Source of the DNA: an uncultured Collinsella sp.
GTDB lineage: Bacteria; Actinomycetota; Coriobacteriia; Coriobacteriales; Coriobacteriaceae
Reading direction: 5' to 3'
Assembly (NCBI GenBank): GCA_902470835.1
Contig: CABRHR010000012.1
Span: forward strand, 1 to 29,973
Length of the DNA: 29,973 nt
Shown: positions 1 to 7,758 of the stretch, piece after piece
How positions within the stretch are numbered: the first letter of the stretch is position 1
How the letters are laid out: each line of letters begins with the position of its first letter
Translations under genes and position numbers: made by a program
The notes under the pieces: model-generated
The model's database searches: none
Seen by the model: the letters and a program-made list of their open reading frames with translations, nothing else
What the model was told of the DNA's origin: nothing

Positions 1-24
1 CGTGGGAGGCCAGGGCGCCGCTGA
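1..24 (+). CDS. possible 3' tail of an upstream gene
   Basis: Frame 1 reads seven codons (R-G-R-P-G-R-R) to a TGA at 22-24, ahead of the terminator at 61-90. This fits the end of a gene starting left of the window. In many Actinobacteria the gene before coaE is rpsA (ribosomal protein S1), so rpsA is a reasonable guess, but seven residues cannot show it. Frames 2 and 3 stay open through the terminator, so the choice of frame rests only on stop position. Confidence 0.2.
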   Translation, partial: RGRPGRR

Positions 25-60
25 CCGGTGGACGGCACCGAGCCGTCATCGAACTGAGAA

Positions 61-90
61 GGGGGAGGCCTCGCGGCCTCCCCCTTTTTT
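61..90 (+). terminator. Rho-independent terminator of the upstream gene
   Basis: A perfect 10-bp GC stem (61-70 with 75-84) closes a 4-base loop (TCGC) and is followed by six T (85-90). This is a textbook intrinsic terminator on the plus strand. It separates the upstream gene from coaE, so coaE needs its own promoter. Confidence 0.92.
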
Positions 91-157
91 GCGTTATATA
101 CACGTTGTGCTTTGGGACCTAGCTCCCCCGTATGCGCTCTTACTGTTTGGCTGTATT

Positions 158-188
158 TTGAGTCCTTCTAGTGTATTTGAGCGATAAT
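158..188 (+). promoter_or_regulatory. candidate promoter of coaE-transglycosylase
   Basis: TTGAGT (158-163) and GATAAT (183-188) resemble -35 and -10 boxes, but the spacing is 19 bases, longer than ideal. The region lies just after the terminator and about 30 bases before the coaE start. It is the best sigma-70-like match between 91 and 216; the evidence is weak. Confidence 0.3.
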
Positions 189-216
189 TACTCGCATTGG
201 CGTTAGGGAGGGCTTG

Positions 217-858
217 ATGTTTACCGTATTTGTCTTGGGCAATATCGCTTCGGGTAAGTCGACTGCCTGCCGCTATTTCGAATCTCGTGGCGCTATGCTT
301 ATCGATCTGGATGAGCTTGCAAAATCGCTGTATGTGCCGGGCTCTGATATCGTCAATGCTCTCGCGGATGAATTCGGTTGGGACATTTTGGATGAGGAAG
401 GCGGCATTCGCCGCAGCATCCTCGCCTCTCGAGCTTTCGCTTCTCCTGATTCGGTCGCACGGCTCAATGGCATTGTGCATCCCGTTCTGATTGAACAGCT
501 TTCGCTTAGGATTCTCGATCCGGTTTGTTGTACGGTTTCATCACCCCGTTACCCCTTTGCGGTGGTTGAGGTTTCTGCTCCGACTGGTTTTGAGGATGCA
601 TTTGGCTTGGCTGATGAAATTCTGGTCATTAGCGCCCCTTTGTCAGTTCGTCGCGAGCGCGCTATTCAACGTGGCATGGAGCCATCTGATTTCGATGCCC
701 GTTCTGCTTGCCAGCCCGATGAGTCTGCGCTGTGCAATCTCGCTACAACGGTGATTGATAATTCGGCAGCCGATAATTCGCTCTTTGAGCAGCTTGACTC
801 GTGGCTTGCATGCCACGGGTTTATAGATACTCCGGATAAGGAGGAAGCCGATGCCTAA
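217..858 (+). CDS. coaE: dephospho-CoA kinase
   Basis: Cytosolic kinase for the last step of coenzyme A synthesis (dephospho-CoA + ATP to CoA). The 213-residue length is normal for the family. The N-terminus carries a P-loop, GNIASGKST, where most homologues have GGIGSGKST. The LIDLDELAK segment matches the substrate-binding DAD region, and LNGIVHP matches the family's LNxIVHP motif. The usual VPLLFE stretch is replaced by VEVSAP, so this is a divergent member. I place the start at ATG 217 because AGGGAG (205-210) sits 6 bases ahead; an in-frame TTG at 214 is too close to that site. It overlaps the next gene by 8 bases, indicating an operon. The coaE-uvrB neighbourhood is typical of Actinobacteria. 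Confidence 0.88.
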   Translation: MFTVFVLGNIASGKSTACRYFESRGAMLIDLDELAKSLYVPGSDIVNALADEFGWDILDEEGGIRRSILASRAFASPDSVARLNGIVHPVLIEQLSLRILDPVCCTVSSPRYPFAVVEVSAPTGFEDAFGLADEILVISAPLSVRRERAIQRGMEPSDFDARSACQPDESALCNLATTVIDNSAADNSLFEQLDSWLACHGFIDTPDKEEADA

Positions 859-1432
859 GACACGTTTCTTTATGTGGTATCGCGTGGCGCCACTTGCCGT
901 TGTGTTCGTCTTCGGCCTTATTTCGCTCGTCTACTCGCGTGCTCCTGCCGCTTTCTTTAAACCGCTGTATCCGATTGACTACGAGGCGTATGTAAAGCAA
1001 TCCAGTATTTCGCATAATCTGGATCCGTATCTGGTGTGCGCTGTCATTAAGTCGGAATCGAATTGGGATCCCGAGGCCGAGTCGAATCAGGGTGCTCAGG
1101 GATTGATGCAGCTGATGCCCGAGACTGCCCAGGATATGATCGCCAAGGGCCTTGTCGACGGAGGGGAGTATTCGGCCGACAATCTTAACGATCCGGCTAC
1201 GAATATCGAGTTTGGCTGCGCATACCTCTCGTATCTTCTTGCCTATTTCAACGGGTCGACGGATAGTGCCATCGCCGCCTATAACGCCGGTATGGGCAAT
1301 GTCGACGGATGGGCGCAGCAGAACACGTCACTCCATAATGCGATTACCTTCCCTGAAACTCAGGCTTATCTGATTCGCGTCAATAATGCCTGGGTTCGAT
1401 ATAAGACTCTCTATCCCGATCGGTTCGTATAG
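851..1432 (+). CDS. membrane-anchored lytic transglycosylase (SLT/Slt70-like)
   Basis: A 193-residue cell-wall enzyme predicted to cleave the MurNAc-GlcNAc bond of peptidoglycan, forming 1,6-anhydroMurNAc. Residues about 12-28 form one hydrophobic segment (uncleaved anchor or signal peptide). The catalytic domain follows, with the acid Glu in KSESNW (E69), the GLMQLMPETA motif (about 84-93) and AYNAGMGNV (about 143-151), all hallmarks of Pfam SLT. The start at ATG 851 has an excellent AAGGAGG site (838-844) 6 bases upstream inside coaE. It overlaps the coaE stop by 8 bases (ATGCCTAA), so the two are probably translationally coupled. The link with CoA synthesis is positional, not functional. 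Confidence 0.9.
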   Translation: MPKTRFFMWYRVAPLAVVFVFGLISLVYSRAPAAFFKPLYPIDYEAYVKQSSISHNLDPYLVCAVIKSESNWDPEAESNQGAQGLMQLMPETAQDMIAKGLVDGGEYSADNLNDPATNIEFGCAYLSYLLAYFNGSTDSAIAAYNAGMGNVDGWAQQNTSLHNAITFPETQAYLIRVNNAWVRYKTLYPDRFV

Positions 1433-1452
1433 GACTAAGCCCACCGCCTGCG

Positions 1453-1478
1453 TATACTGCAGATGTATGAGTTAGGAG
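1453..1478 (+). promoter_or_regulatory. candidate uvrB -10 box and ribosome binding site
   Basis: TATACT (1453-1458) is a good -10 box without a clear -35 at the usual distance. TAGGAG (1473-1478) lies 5 bases before ATG 1484. Transcription from this -10 would begin near 1465, inside or after an upstream in-frame ATG (1463), which supports ATG 1484 as the true start. Confidence 0.35.
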
Positions 1479-1483
1479 TATCC

Positions 1484-3724
1484 ATGGCGGAATTTGAAGT
1501 AGAACGCGTTGGTGGTGAACTTAAGCGCTTTGGCGTTGAGGGCGCTGATGTGCCGTTTAAGGTCGTGTCTCCATACGAGCCCGCTGGTTCCCAGCCTAAG
1601 GCCATTGAGTCACTTGTGCGGGGCGTGAGGGACGGAGACCGCTATCAGGTTTTGCTGGGCGTGACTGGTTCGGGCAAGACCTTCACGATGGCAAAGACTA
1701 TTGAGGCCCTGGGAAAGCCGACGCTGGTCATGGCCCCCAATAAAACGCTCGCTGCTCAGCTTGCGAGCGAGCTCAAAGAGTTCTTTCCCAACAACGCTGT
1801 GGTCTACTTCGTCTCGTACTACGACTACTATCAGCCCGAGGCGTATGTGCCGCAAAGCGATACATATATCGAGAAAGACTCCTCGATTAACGAAGAGGTC
1901 GAGATGCTGCGCCATCAGGCGACCGCGTCACTGCTCTCTCGACGCGATGTGATCGTTGTCGCATCGGTCTCGTGTATCTATGGCATTGGCTCTCCTGAGG
2001 ACTATGCGGGTCTGGCTCCAAACGTCGACAAGAAGGTGCCGCTCGAGCGCGATGACTTTATCCATGCGCTTATCGACATTCAATATGATCGCAATGACTA
2101 TGACCTGGCGCGTGGCACGTTCCGCGTGCGCGGCGATGTTGTCGACGTGTATCCGCCTTATGCCGAGCATCCGTTGCGGTTTGAGTTCTTTGGCGACGAG
2201 GTCGAGCTGATTGCCGAGATCGATGAGGTCACCGGTGAGATGCTCCGTGAGTACGAGGCCATTCCCGTATGGCCGGCATCGCACTACGTGACCGAGAAGC
2301 CAAAGGTCAAGGCGGCTCTGAAATCGATCAGCGAAGAGTGCGAGAAGCGCGTGGCGGAGCTCAAGGCGACCGACAAGTTGCTCGAGGCGCAGCGTCTGCA
2401 GCAGCGTACCGATTATGATCTTGAGATGCTCGAGACGATGGGCTTTTGCAACGGCATCGAGAACTACTCGCGTCATCTGGACGGTCGCAAGCCGGGTGAG
2501 CCGCCGTTTACCCTAATCGATTACTTTCCCAAGGACATGCTCTGCATCATCGATGAGAGCCATGTGACGGTGCCGCAGATTCGCGGCATGCACGAAGGTG
2601 ACCGCTCGCGTAAGGTGACGCTGGTGGAACATGGTTTTCGCCTGCCCTCGGCGCTCGATAACCGCCCGCTTCGTTTCGATGAGTTTGAAGCAAGGATACC
2701 CCAGTTTATCTATGTTTCGGCCACGCCGGGCGACTACGAGCTGCGGGTGAGCCAAAACGACGTGGAGCAGATTATTCGTCCGACCGGTCTTCTCGACCCC
2801 AAGATTGACGTGCGTCCAGTTCGCGGCCAGATTGACGATCTTGAGGACGAGATTCGCGAGCGCGTTGCCCGCAAGGAGCGCGTGCTGGTGACCACGCTGA
2901 CCAAACGCATGGCTGAGGACCTGACCGACCATCTACTCGACGCCGGCATTAAGGTCAACTACATGCACTCTGATACGGCGACAATGGACCGTGTCGAGAT
3001 CCTGCGAACGCTGCGCGAGGGCAAGATCGATGTTCTCGTTGGCATCAACCTGCTTCGCGAGGGCTTGGATCTTCCCGAGGTCTCACTGGTGGCAATTCTC
3101 GATGCCGATAAGGAAGGCTTCTTGCGCAACCGCCGTTCGCTGATTCAGACGATTGGCCGTGCGGCCCGCAACGCCGATGGCGAAGTCATCATGTATGCAG
3201 ACGTTGTGACCGATTCGATGAAAGAGGCCATCGAGGAGACGCAGCGCCGTCGCGAGATTCAGATGGCATATAACGAAGAACATGGCATTGTGCCCAAGAC
3301 AGTGCGCAAGGCCATTAACGACATCTCAAGTTTTATTGCCGAGGCCGAAAAAACTGTGGGCTCCAAGGGACGCTCGAAGGGCGACTCTCTTGGCCATGGC
3401 GCATTCTATACGCCCGATGAGTCGGGCGAGGGCGGTGTGCCGGAAACGGTGGCGCCCGAGCAGACACTTGCGGAGCAGTTGGAAGAACTGCCACATGACG
3501 AGCTTGTGCGGATCGTCGAAACCATGGAAGAGGATATGCGTAACGCTTCTGCTGCTATGGACTTTGAGGAGGCGGCGCGCCTGCGCGATGCCGTCGTTCA
3601 GATTCGGGCGATGCTCGAGGGTGCGTCTGAGGACGAGACGATCGAGCGCTTACGTTCGCAGGCCCGCAAGGGTTCCACGTTCGCATCGGGCAGAAAACGC
3701 CAGGGTGCACGGTTTAAGAAATAG
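1484..3724 (+). CDS. uvrB: excinuclease ABC subunit B
   Basis: UvrB is the damage-verifying helicase-like subunit of nucleotide excision repair. It receives damaged DNA from UvrA and recruits UvrC. Visible features in order: Walker A GVTGSGKT (59-66), the beta-hairpin region with the Tyr-rich YYDYYQPEAYVP, the helicase box DESHVTVPQ, the C-terminal RecA-like motifs (QTIGRAARN), and a UVR domain near 690-712 (MDFEEAARLRDAV) that contacts UvrC. At 746 residues it is longer than the usual 660-700. The extra length is a low-complexity Gly/Glu-rich linker (about 617-675) before the UVR domain. Start ATG 1484 is chosen over ATG 1463 because of its ribosome site. No LexA box is seen upstream. Confidence 0.97.
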   Translation: MAEFEVERVGGELKRFGVEGADVPFKVVSPYEPAGSQPKAIESLVRGVRDGDRYQVLLGVTGSGKTFTMAKTIEALGKPTLVMAPNKTLAAQLASELKEFFPNNAVVYFVSYYDYYQPEAYVPQSDTYIEKDSSINEEVEMLRHQATASLLSRRDVIVVASVSCIYGIGSPEDYAGLAPNVDKKVPLERDDFIHALIDIQYDRNDYDLARGTFRVRGDVVDVYPPYAEHPLRFEFFGDEVELIAEIDEVTGEMLREYEAIPVWPASHYVTEKPKVKAALKSISEECEKRVAELKATDKLLEAQRLQQRTDYDLEMLETMGFCNGIENYSRHLDGRKPGEPPFTLIDYFPKDMLCIIDESHVTVPQIRGMHEGDRSRKVTLVEHGFRLPSALDNRPLRFDEFEARIPQFIYVSATPGDYELRVSQNDVEQIIRPTGLLDPKIDVRPVRGQIDDLEDEIRERVARKERVLVTTLTKRMAEDLTDHLLDAGIKVNYMHSDTATMDRVEILRTLREGKIDVLVGINLLREGLDLPEVSLVAILDADKEGFLRNRRSLIQTIGRAARNADGEVIMYADVVTDSMKEAIEETQRRREIQMAYNEEHGIVPKTVRKAINDISSFIAEAEKTVGSKGRSKGDSLGHGAFYTPDESGEGGVPETVAPEQTLAEQLEELPHDELVRIVETMEEDMRNASAAMDFEEAARLRDAVVQIRAMLEGASEDETIERLRSQARKGSTFASGRKRQGARFKK

Positions 3725-3729
3725 CGAAC

Positions 3730-3770
3730 AGGCCCCGAGTTCCCTGTGGAGCTCGGGGCCTATGTCTTTT
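3730..3770 (+). terminator. Rho-independent terminator after uvrB
   Basis: A 14-bp stem (3730-3743 with 3748-3761, one G-U pair) with a CTGT loop is followed by a T-rich tail ending TCTTTT (3765-3770). It lies six bases past the uvrB stop. The convergent flavoprotein gene ends at 3790, so the hairpin may also stop minus-strand transcripts, but the T run is clear only on the plus strand. Confidence 0.9.
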
Positions 3771-3789
3771 GCGCGCTGGAATTTGTGCG

Positions 3790-5430
3790 TTAGAGATCTG
3801 CGATCAGGGCTTCAGCACAACGGATGCCGTCGGTGGCCGCGCTCATGATGCCGCCGGCATATCCAGCTCCCTCACCACAAGGGTAGAGGCCCGGGGTCGA
3901 CACGGCGTGGCACGTTCGGTCTCGGATGACAGTGACCGGTGAGCTCGAACGAGTCTCCACGCCGGTAAGAACGGCATCGGGACGGTCGTAGCCTCGTAGC
4001 TTTTTTCCGAGTAGGGGAAGTCCCAGGCGGAGCGACTCGACGATATGCTGTGGTAGGGCTTCGTCAATTGCCGTCCAGGTCACACCGAGCGGATAGGTGG
4101 GCTTTACCTTTCCGGGCGCCTTGCTGGCGCGTCCTGCGAGGAAATCTTCGACGAGTTGTGCCGGTGCGTTCCAGTTGGAGCCGCCCAGGCGATAGGCGGC
4201 CGCCTCGCAGGCGCGCTGGAGCTCGATGCCGGCGAGCGGGTCATCGTTGGGAAGGTCCTCAGGCGTGACGTTAACGAGCAGGGCGGCGTTTGCGTTGCGT
4301 CCGTCGCGGGCATTGAGGCTGGCGCCGTTGACGCACAGGTGGCCCTGCTCGGAAGAGGCGGCGACAACCTGCCCGCCGGGGCACATGCAAAACGAGAACA
4401 CGCTGCGGCCGTTGGGAAGATGGGCGACGAGCTTGTAGGGGGCTGCTCCGAGGGCAGGATGTCCCGCCAAGGCTCCATATTGGGCTCGGTCGATGTCGCG
4501 TTGTGGATGCTCGATGCGAACGCCCATGGCAAAGGTCTTTTGTGCGAGGGCCACGTTGTGGTCCTTAAGGAGCTCAAAAATATCGCGAGCAGAATGCCCG
4601 CAGGCGAGGATGAGGTGCCTTGTCTCGATTGGCTCGTAAGCGGCGTCTTGGGACGATTGGACATCAATACCGGTGATGGCGCCAGACGCGTCGGTGCGAA
4701 TGTCGACGAGCTTCGTTCGATAACGGACGACACCTCCGAGCTGCTCGATGCGCTGGGATATAGCGGTGACAACCTTGGGAAGGATGTCGGAGCCAATGTG
4801 CGGCTTGGCATCCCACAGAATATCGCGGGGCGCACCCGCCTCGACGAAGGTTTCGAGGATAAGGCGATGGACGGGATTTTTTGTTCCCGTATTGAGCTTG
4901 CCGTCCGAGAAGGTCCCTGCGCCGCCCAGACCAAACTGAATATTGCTCTCGGGGTCGAGGATGCGCTCCTTTAGAAAGAGGTCGATCGCCTGCGAGCGGC
5001 GAAATGCCGGGTCGCCGCGCTCGATAAGCAAGGGCTTAAGACCTGCTTCGGCGAGCGTGAGCGCAGCGAAAAGGCCGGCGCATCCGGCGCCGACAACGAC
5101 GGGGCGTTCTTGAGGCGCGTCGGAGACGGGGGAGGGGAATGAAGGCCCATCGTCTTCTATCGCGCGTACGCGCGAGCGGTCACGCTCGGCAACGCTGTCG
5201 ACCGCTTCTCGCTCGAGGTGGGGACTAGTCAGCTCAACACGAAAGCTCAGGATAAAATGGACGTCTCGTTTTTTGCGAGCGTCGATTGACTTGCGGTGGA
5301 GCTCGATGGACTTGATCTCGGAGTCCTTGCAACGTAAGACGCGCTTGGCGACTCGCTTGCCAACAATGAGGCAGGCATTTTCATCGCCGGCTTCATCGAG
5401 CGACGCGTTGACTTGGGTGATTTCGATCAT
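3790..5430 (-). CDS. COG2509-type FAD-dependent dehydrogenase
   Basis: A 546-residue flavoprotein of the uncharacterised COG2509 family. Its substrate is unknown; the fold implies FAD-linked oxidation or reduction in the cytosol. An N-terminal domain of about 100 residues (starting MIEITQVNAS) precedes the FAD Rossmann motif GAGCAG (114-119) with the acidic LLIERG near 137. The C-terminal YPCGEGAGYAGGI motif also binds FAD and is typical of this family. Start ATG at 5430 has AAGGAG (5437-5442) 6 bases upstream; an open frame extends further up but lacks such a site. It is the last gene of a minus-strand set with a BaiN-like flavoprotein and an Mrp ATPase. A hairpin in the 80-base gap before it may reduce its transcription. 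Confidence 0.85.
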   Translation of the reverse strand: MIEITQVNASLDEAGDENACLIVGKRVAKRVLRCKDSEIKSIELHRKSIDARKKRDVHFILSFRVELTSPHLEREAVDSVAERDRSRVRAIEDDGPSFPSPVSDAPQERPVVVGAGCAGLFAALTLAEAGLKPLLIERGDPAFRRSQAIDLFLKERILDPESNIQFGLGGAGTFSDGKLNTGTKNPVHRLILETFVEAGAPRDILWDAKPHIGSDILPKVVTAISQRIEQLGGVVRYRTKLVDIRTDASGAITGIDVQSSQDAAYEPIETRHLILACGHSARDIFELLKDHNVALAQKTFAMGVRIEHPQRDIDRAQYGALAGHPALGAAPYKLVAHLPNGRSVFSFCMCPGGQVVAASSEQGHLCVNGASLNARDGRNANAALLVNVTPEDLPNDDPLAGIELQRACEAAAYRLGGSNWNAPAQLVEDFLAGRASKAPGKVKPTYPLGVTWTAIDEALPQHIVESLRLGLPLLGKKLRGYDRPDAVLTGVETRSSSPVTVIRDRTCHAVSTPGLYPCGEGAGYAGGIMSAATDGIRCAEALIADL

Positions 5431-5448
5431 CGAGGTCTCCTTAGAGGC

Positions 5449-5500
5449 AAGAAAGAGGCCGTCCGGTATCCCAGACGGCCCGAATGCGTTTTTGATTATA
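5449..5500 (-). terminator. hairpin with T-rich tail and a -10-like box ahead of the COG2509 gene
   Basis: Read on the minus strand, a 10-bp stem (5480-5471 with 5466-5457, one G-U pair, GATA loop) is followed by a T-rich stretch (5456-5449, TCTTTCTT). It resembles an intrinsic terminator after the BaiN-like gene. A perfect TATAAT lies just upstream (5500-5495, minus strand), with no good -35. The hairpin could therefore terminate, or act as a leader attenuator of a transcript starting near 5488. Confidence 0.6.
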
Positions 5501-5510
5501 GACTGCGCGG

Positions 5511-6782
5511 CTACAGGCTGCTTGCAGCGCGAATGCCCGAGAGCCAGGCCCACGCAAGGTTAAAGCCTCCGCAATCGGCGTCGATGTCGAGCGCTTCGCC
5601 GCAGACGTAAAGCGGGGCGTCGACAACGCTGCGCGCGCGTAGACTGGGTGTTGAGATGCTCTCGACAGATACGCCACCACGCGTGACCTGCGCCGAGCGC
5701 TCCTCGGCTGTTCCCTCGACGAGCAACTTAAAGTGCTTGAGGATCGAGACGAGGTGGATGGCATCGTTGGAGCCTGGATGGCACTGCTCGAACGCTGTAC
5801 AGACGACGCGGGAGAGTTGCGGGGCGAGCATGCCGTCGAGCCAACGGGGATCGCGGGGCGAAAAGCCGCCGAGCAGCTTAACGCGCCGGTTGAGCATATC
5901 GAGCAGCTCGTCTTTAGAGAGGTCGGGGAAAACGTCGAGCAGGATCGTATCGCCGTGCTGGATACGACGGGAGAGGTTGAAGACAGCGACGCCCGAGATG
6001 CCGAAGGCTCGAAACAGTACTTCACCGTCTTCGTGCCAGAGCTCACTATGGTTACGGGTGAGCGTCAAGCGGGCGCGGACGCGCAGACCATCCAACGTCT
6101 TGAGTGCCGCCCGATCGCCAACGACCGTTGCCGATACGGGGCAGAGGATGGGGCGCAGCGAAGTGAGGGGGAGACTAAACGTATCGGCGATACCGGTGGG
6201 GTTGCCGCCCGTGGCGATAATTACGGTATGTGCCTGCAGGGCCTCGTTCTTGCGAGGGACATCGGCGAGCGCTTTCCGAAGCGAGCGGAGCTCCGATTTT
6301 CGGTCGTCGTGCTTTTTTGCCTTGAGCGCCCGCGCTGGACGGTCTATTTGGAGTGCCCAGCCTTCGGAAGCTTTGTGCGCCGAGGCAACGTTGGCTCCGC
6401 AGATTAAGGTGATACCTAGGCGGTCGCAAACGTTGAGAAGCGCGTCGCGCACCGATTCTGCGCGAAGGGAGCGCGGGTACAGCCGGCCTTCCTCGGAGGT
6501 TGTCATGATGCCCAGCGAGGAGAAGAAACCCATAAGCTCTTGTTCGGGTTGGGGGCCCATGACGGATTCGACGAATGCGGGGTGGTTATACCGCTGAGAA
6601 TCAATCGATTCGTTGGAGAGGTTGCAGCGGCCGTTACCGGTCGCAAGGAGCTTAAGGCCGCAGGCGACATCGCGCTCAACGATGCAGACGCTTTTGCCAG
6701 CACGTGCGGCCGTAATGGCGGCGGCGAGGCCTGAAGCCCCGCCGCCGATTACCAGGACGTCATAGAAGGCGCTCGTGTTCAC
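5511..6782 (-). CDS. HI0933/BaiN-family FAD-dependent oxidoreductase
   Basis: A 423-residue flavoprotein of the HI0933/TIGR00275 family, annotated elsewhere as aminoacetone oxidase-like or BaiN. The clostridial member BaiN acts in bile-acid dehydroxylation; whether this one does is unknown. The FAD Rossmann motif GGGASG is at 13-18, the acidic VER at 35-37, and the family signature TGNGRCNLSN begins at 48. The C-terminal GEALDIDADCGGFNLAWAW segment completes the FAD site. The start is GTG at 6782, which directly abuts the TAA of the mrp-like gene (6785-6783), so translation is probably coupled; the ribosome site is weak. The bile-acid link is only suggestive, given a likely gut host. Confidence 0.85.
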   Translation of the reverse strand: MNTSAFYDVLVIGGGASGLAAAITAARAGKSVCIVERDVACGLKLLATGNGRCNLSNESIDSQRYNHPAFVESVMGPQPEQELMGFFSSLGIMTTSEEGRLYPRSLRAESVRDALLNVCDRLGITLICGANVASAHKASEGWALQIDRPARALKAKKHDDRKSELRSLRKALADVPRKNEALQAHTVIIATGGNPTGIADTFSLPLTSLRPILCPVSATVVGDRAALKTLDGLRVRARLTLTRNHSELWHEDGEVLFRAFGISGVAVFNLSRRIQHGDTILLDVFPDLSKDELLDMLNRRVKLLGGFSPRDPRWLDGMLAPQLSRVVCTAFEQCHPGSNDAIHLVSILKHFKLLVEGTAEERSAQVTRGGVSVESISTPSLRARSVVDAPLYVCGEALDIDADCGGFNLAWAWLSGIRAASSL

Positions 6783-7613
6783 TTAGGCCTCGTCGGTCTC
6801 GTGCGGGGTAATGGCCTCGACGGCAGAGACTGCCTTGGGCAACATGCCATCGGGCAGCGCGGTCTCGACCTCGCCCTTATCGCAGGCCTCGGCGAGTGAC
6901 GGATTGATGGGAAGCGTGCCCAAGATGTCGAGGTTATAGCGCTCTGCGACCTCGGGGAGCTTGCTCTTGCCAAAGACCTCGATCTTCTTGCCGCAGTCGG
7001 GGCACTCAATATAGCTCATGTTCTCGACAATGCCCAGAATGGGGACGTTCATCTTCTCGGCCATGTTGACCGCCTTGGCGACGATCATCGAGACCAGATC
7101 CTGCGGGCTCGTGACGATGACGATGCCGTCGACGGGCAGTGACTGGAAGACGGTGAGCGCGACGTCGCCTGTTCCCGGAGGCATGTCGACCAGCAGGTAG
7201 TCGATGGGGCCCCACGAGGTCTCGCTCCAGAACTGCCTAATGGCGCCTGCGATGACCGGACCGCGCCAAAGGACGGGGTCGGTCTCGTTTTGGAGCAGCA
7301 GGTTGGAGCTCATGACCTTGACACCGTGCTCGGAGATTTCGGGCAGCATAAGGTTGCCAAGGGCATGGACGTGGCGTCCGCTCATACCGAACATCTTGGG
7401 GATAGAGGGACCGGTGATGTCGGCATCGAGGACGCCGACCTTGTGACCGTGACGGGCAAGCTCGGTGGCGATGGCGCCGGTGACAAACGACTTGCCGACA
7501 CCGCCCTTGCCGGAAAGCACGGCGATGACGCGTTTGACCTCGGACAGCGTGTTCTCCTCAAATTGCGACGGCGACGTTTGTCCGCCGGCAGCCTGTGCGT
7601 GCTCGCAACCCAT
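6783..7613 (-). CDS. Mrp/NBP35/ApbC-family P-loop ATPase (Fe-S carrier)
   Basis: A 276-residue cytosolic ATPase of the Mrp/ApbC/NBP35 family, which carries and transfers [4Fe-4S] clusters. The deviant Walker A motif GKGGVGKS is at 35-42, with VLDADITGPS after it. A CxxC pair (C204, C207, in ECPDCGKK) is the expected cluster-bridging site at the dimer interface. An N-terminal MGCEHA may add a metal ligand, as in some Mrp proteins. Start ATG 7613 is supported by AAAGGAG (7620-7626) 6 bases upstream and by a promoter overlapping an earlier ATG at 7670. It is the first gene of a set with two flavoproteins. Confidence 0.9.
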   Translation of the reverse strand: MGCEHAQAAGGQTSPSQFEENTLSEVKRVIAVLSGKGGVGKSFVTGAIATELARHGHKVGVLDADITGPSIPKMFGMSGRHVHALGNLMLPEISEHGVKVMSSNLLLQNETDPVLWRGPVIAGAIRQFWSETSWGPIDYLLVDMPPGTGDVALTVFQSLPVDGIVIVTSPQDLVSMIVAKAVNMAEKMNVPILGIVENMSYIECPDCGKKIEVFGKSKLPEVAERYNLDILGTLPINPSLAEACDKGEVETALPDGMLPKAVSAVEAITPHETDEA

Positions 7614-7668
7614 GTATGACTCCTTTGTATATGTTGGGGCTGGGGCCCCGTGATGTGACACGAGCGTC

Positions 7669-7698
7669 ATTGTACCCTCGTTTGCGAGCGGGAGTCAT
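7669..7698 (-). promoter_or_regulatory. promoter of the mrp-flavoprotein operon
   Basis: On the minus strand, ATGACT (7698-7693) and TACAAT (7674-7669) form -35 and -10 boxes 18 bases apart. Transcription would begin near 7662, giving a leader of about 50 bases before ATG 7613. This rules against the upstream ATG at 7670 as the start of the mrp-like gene. Confidence 0.5.
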
Positions 7699-7758
7699 TT
7701 GCGATGCATTTGGGCCGAGCGTGCTTGCAATACGATGGGTCCAAGCGAATGGGCGGGC

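Noticed and set aside
4156..4974. Plus-strand open frame of 272 codons inside the COG2509 gene
   Set aside because: Opposite strand of a well-supported flavoprotein; no ribosome site and no family resemblance.
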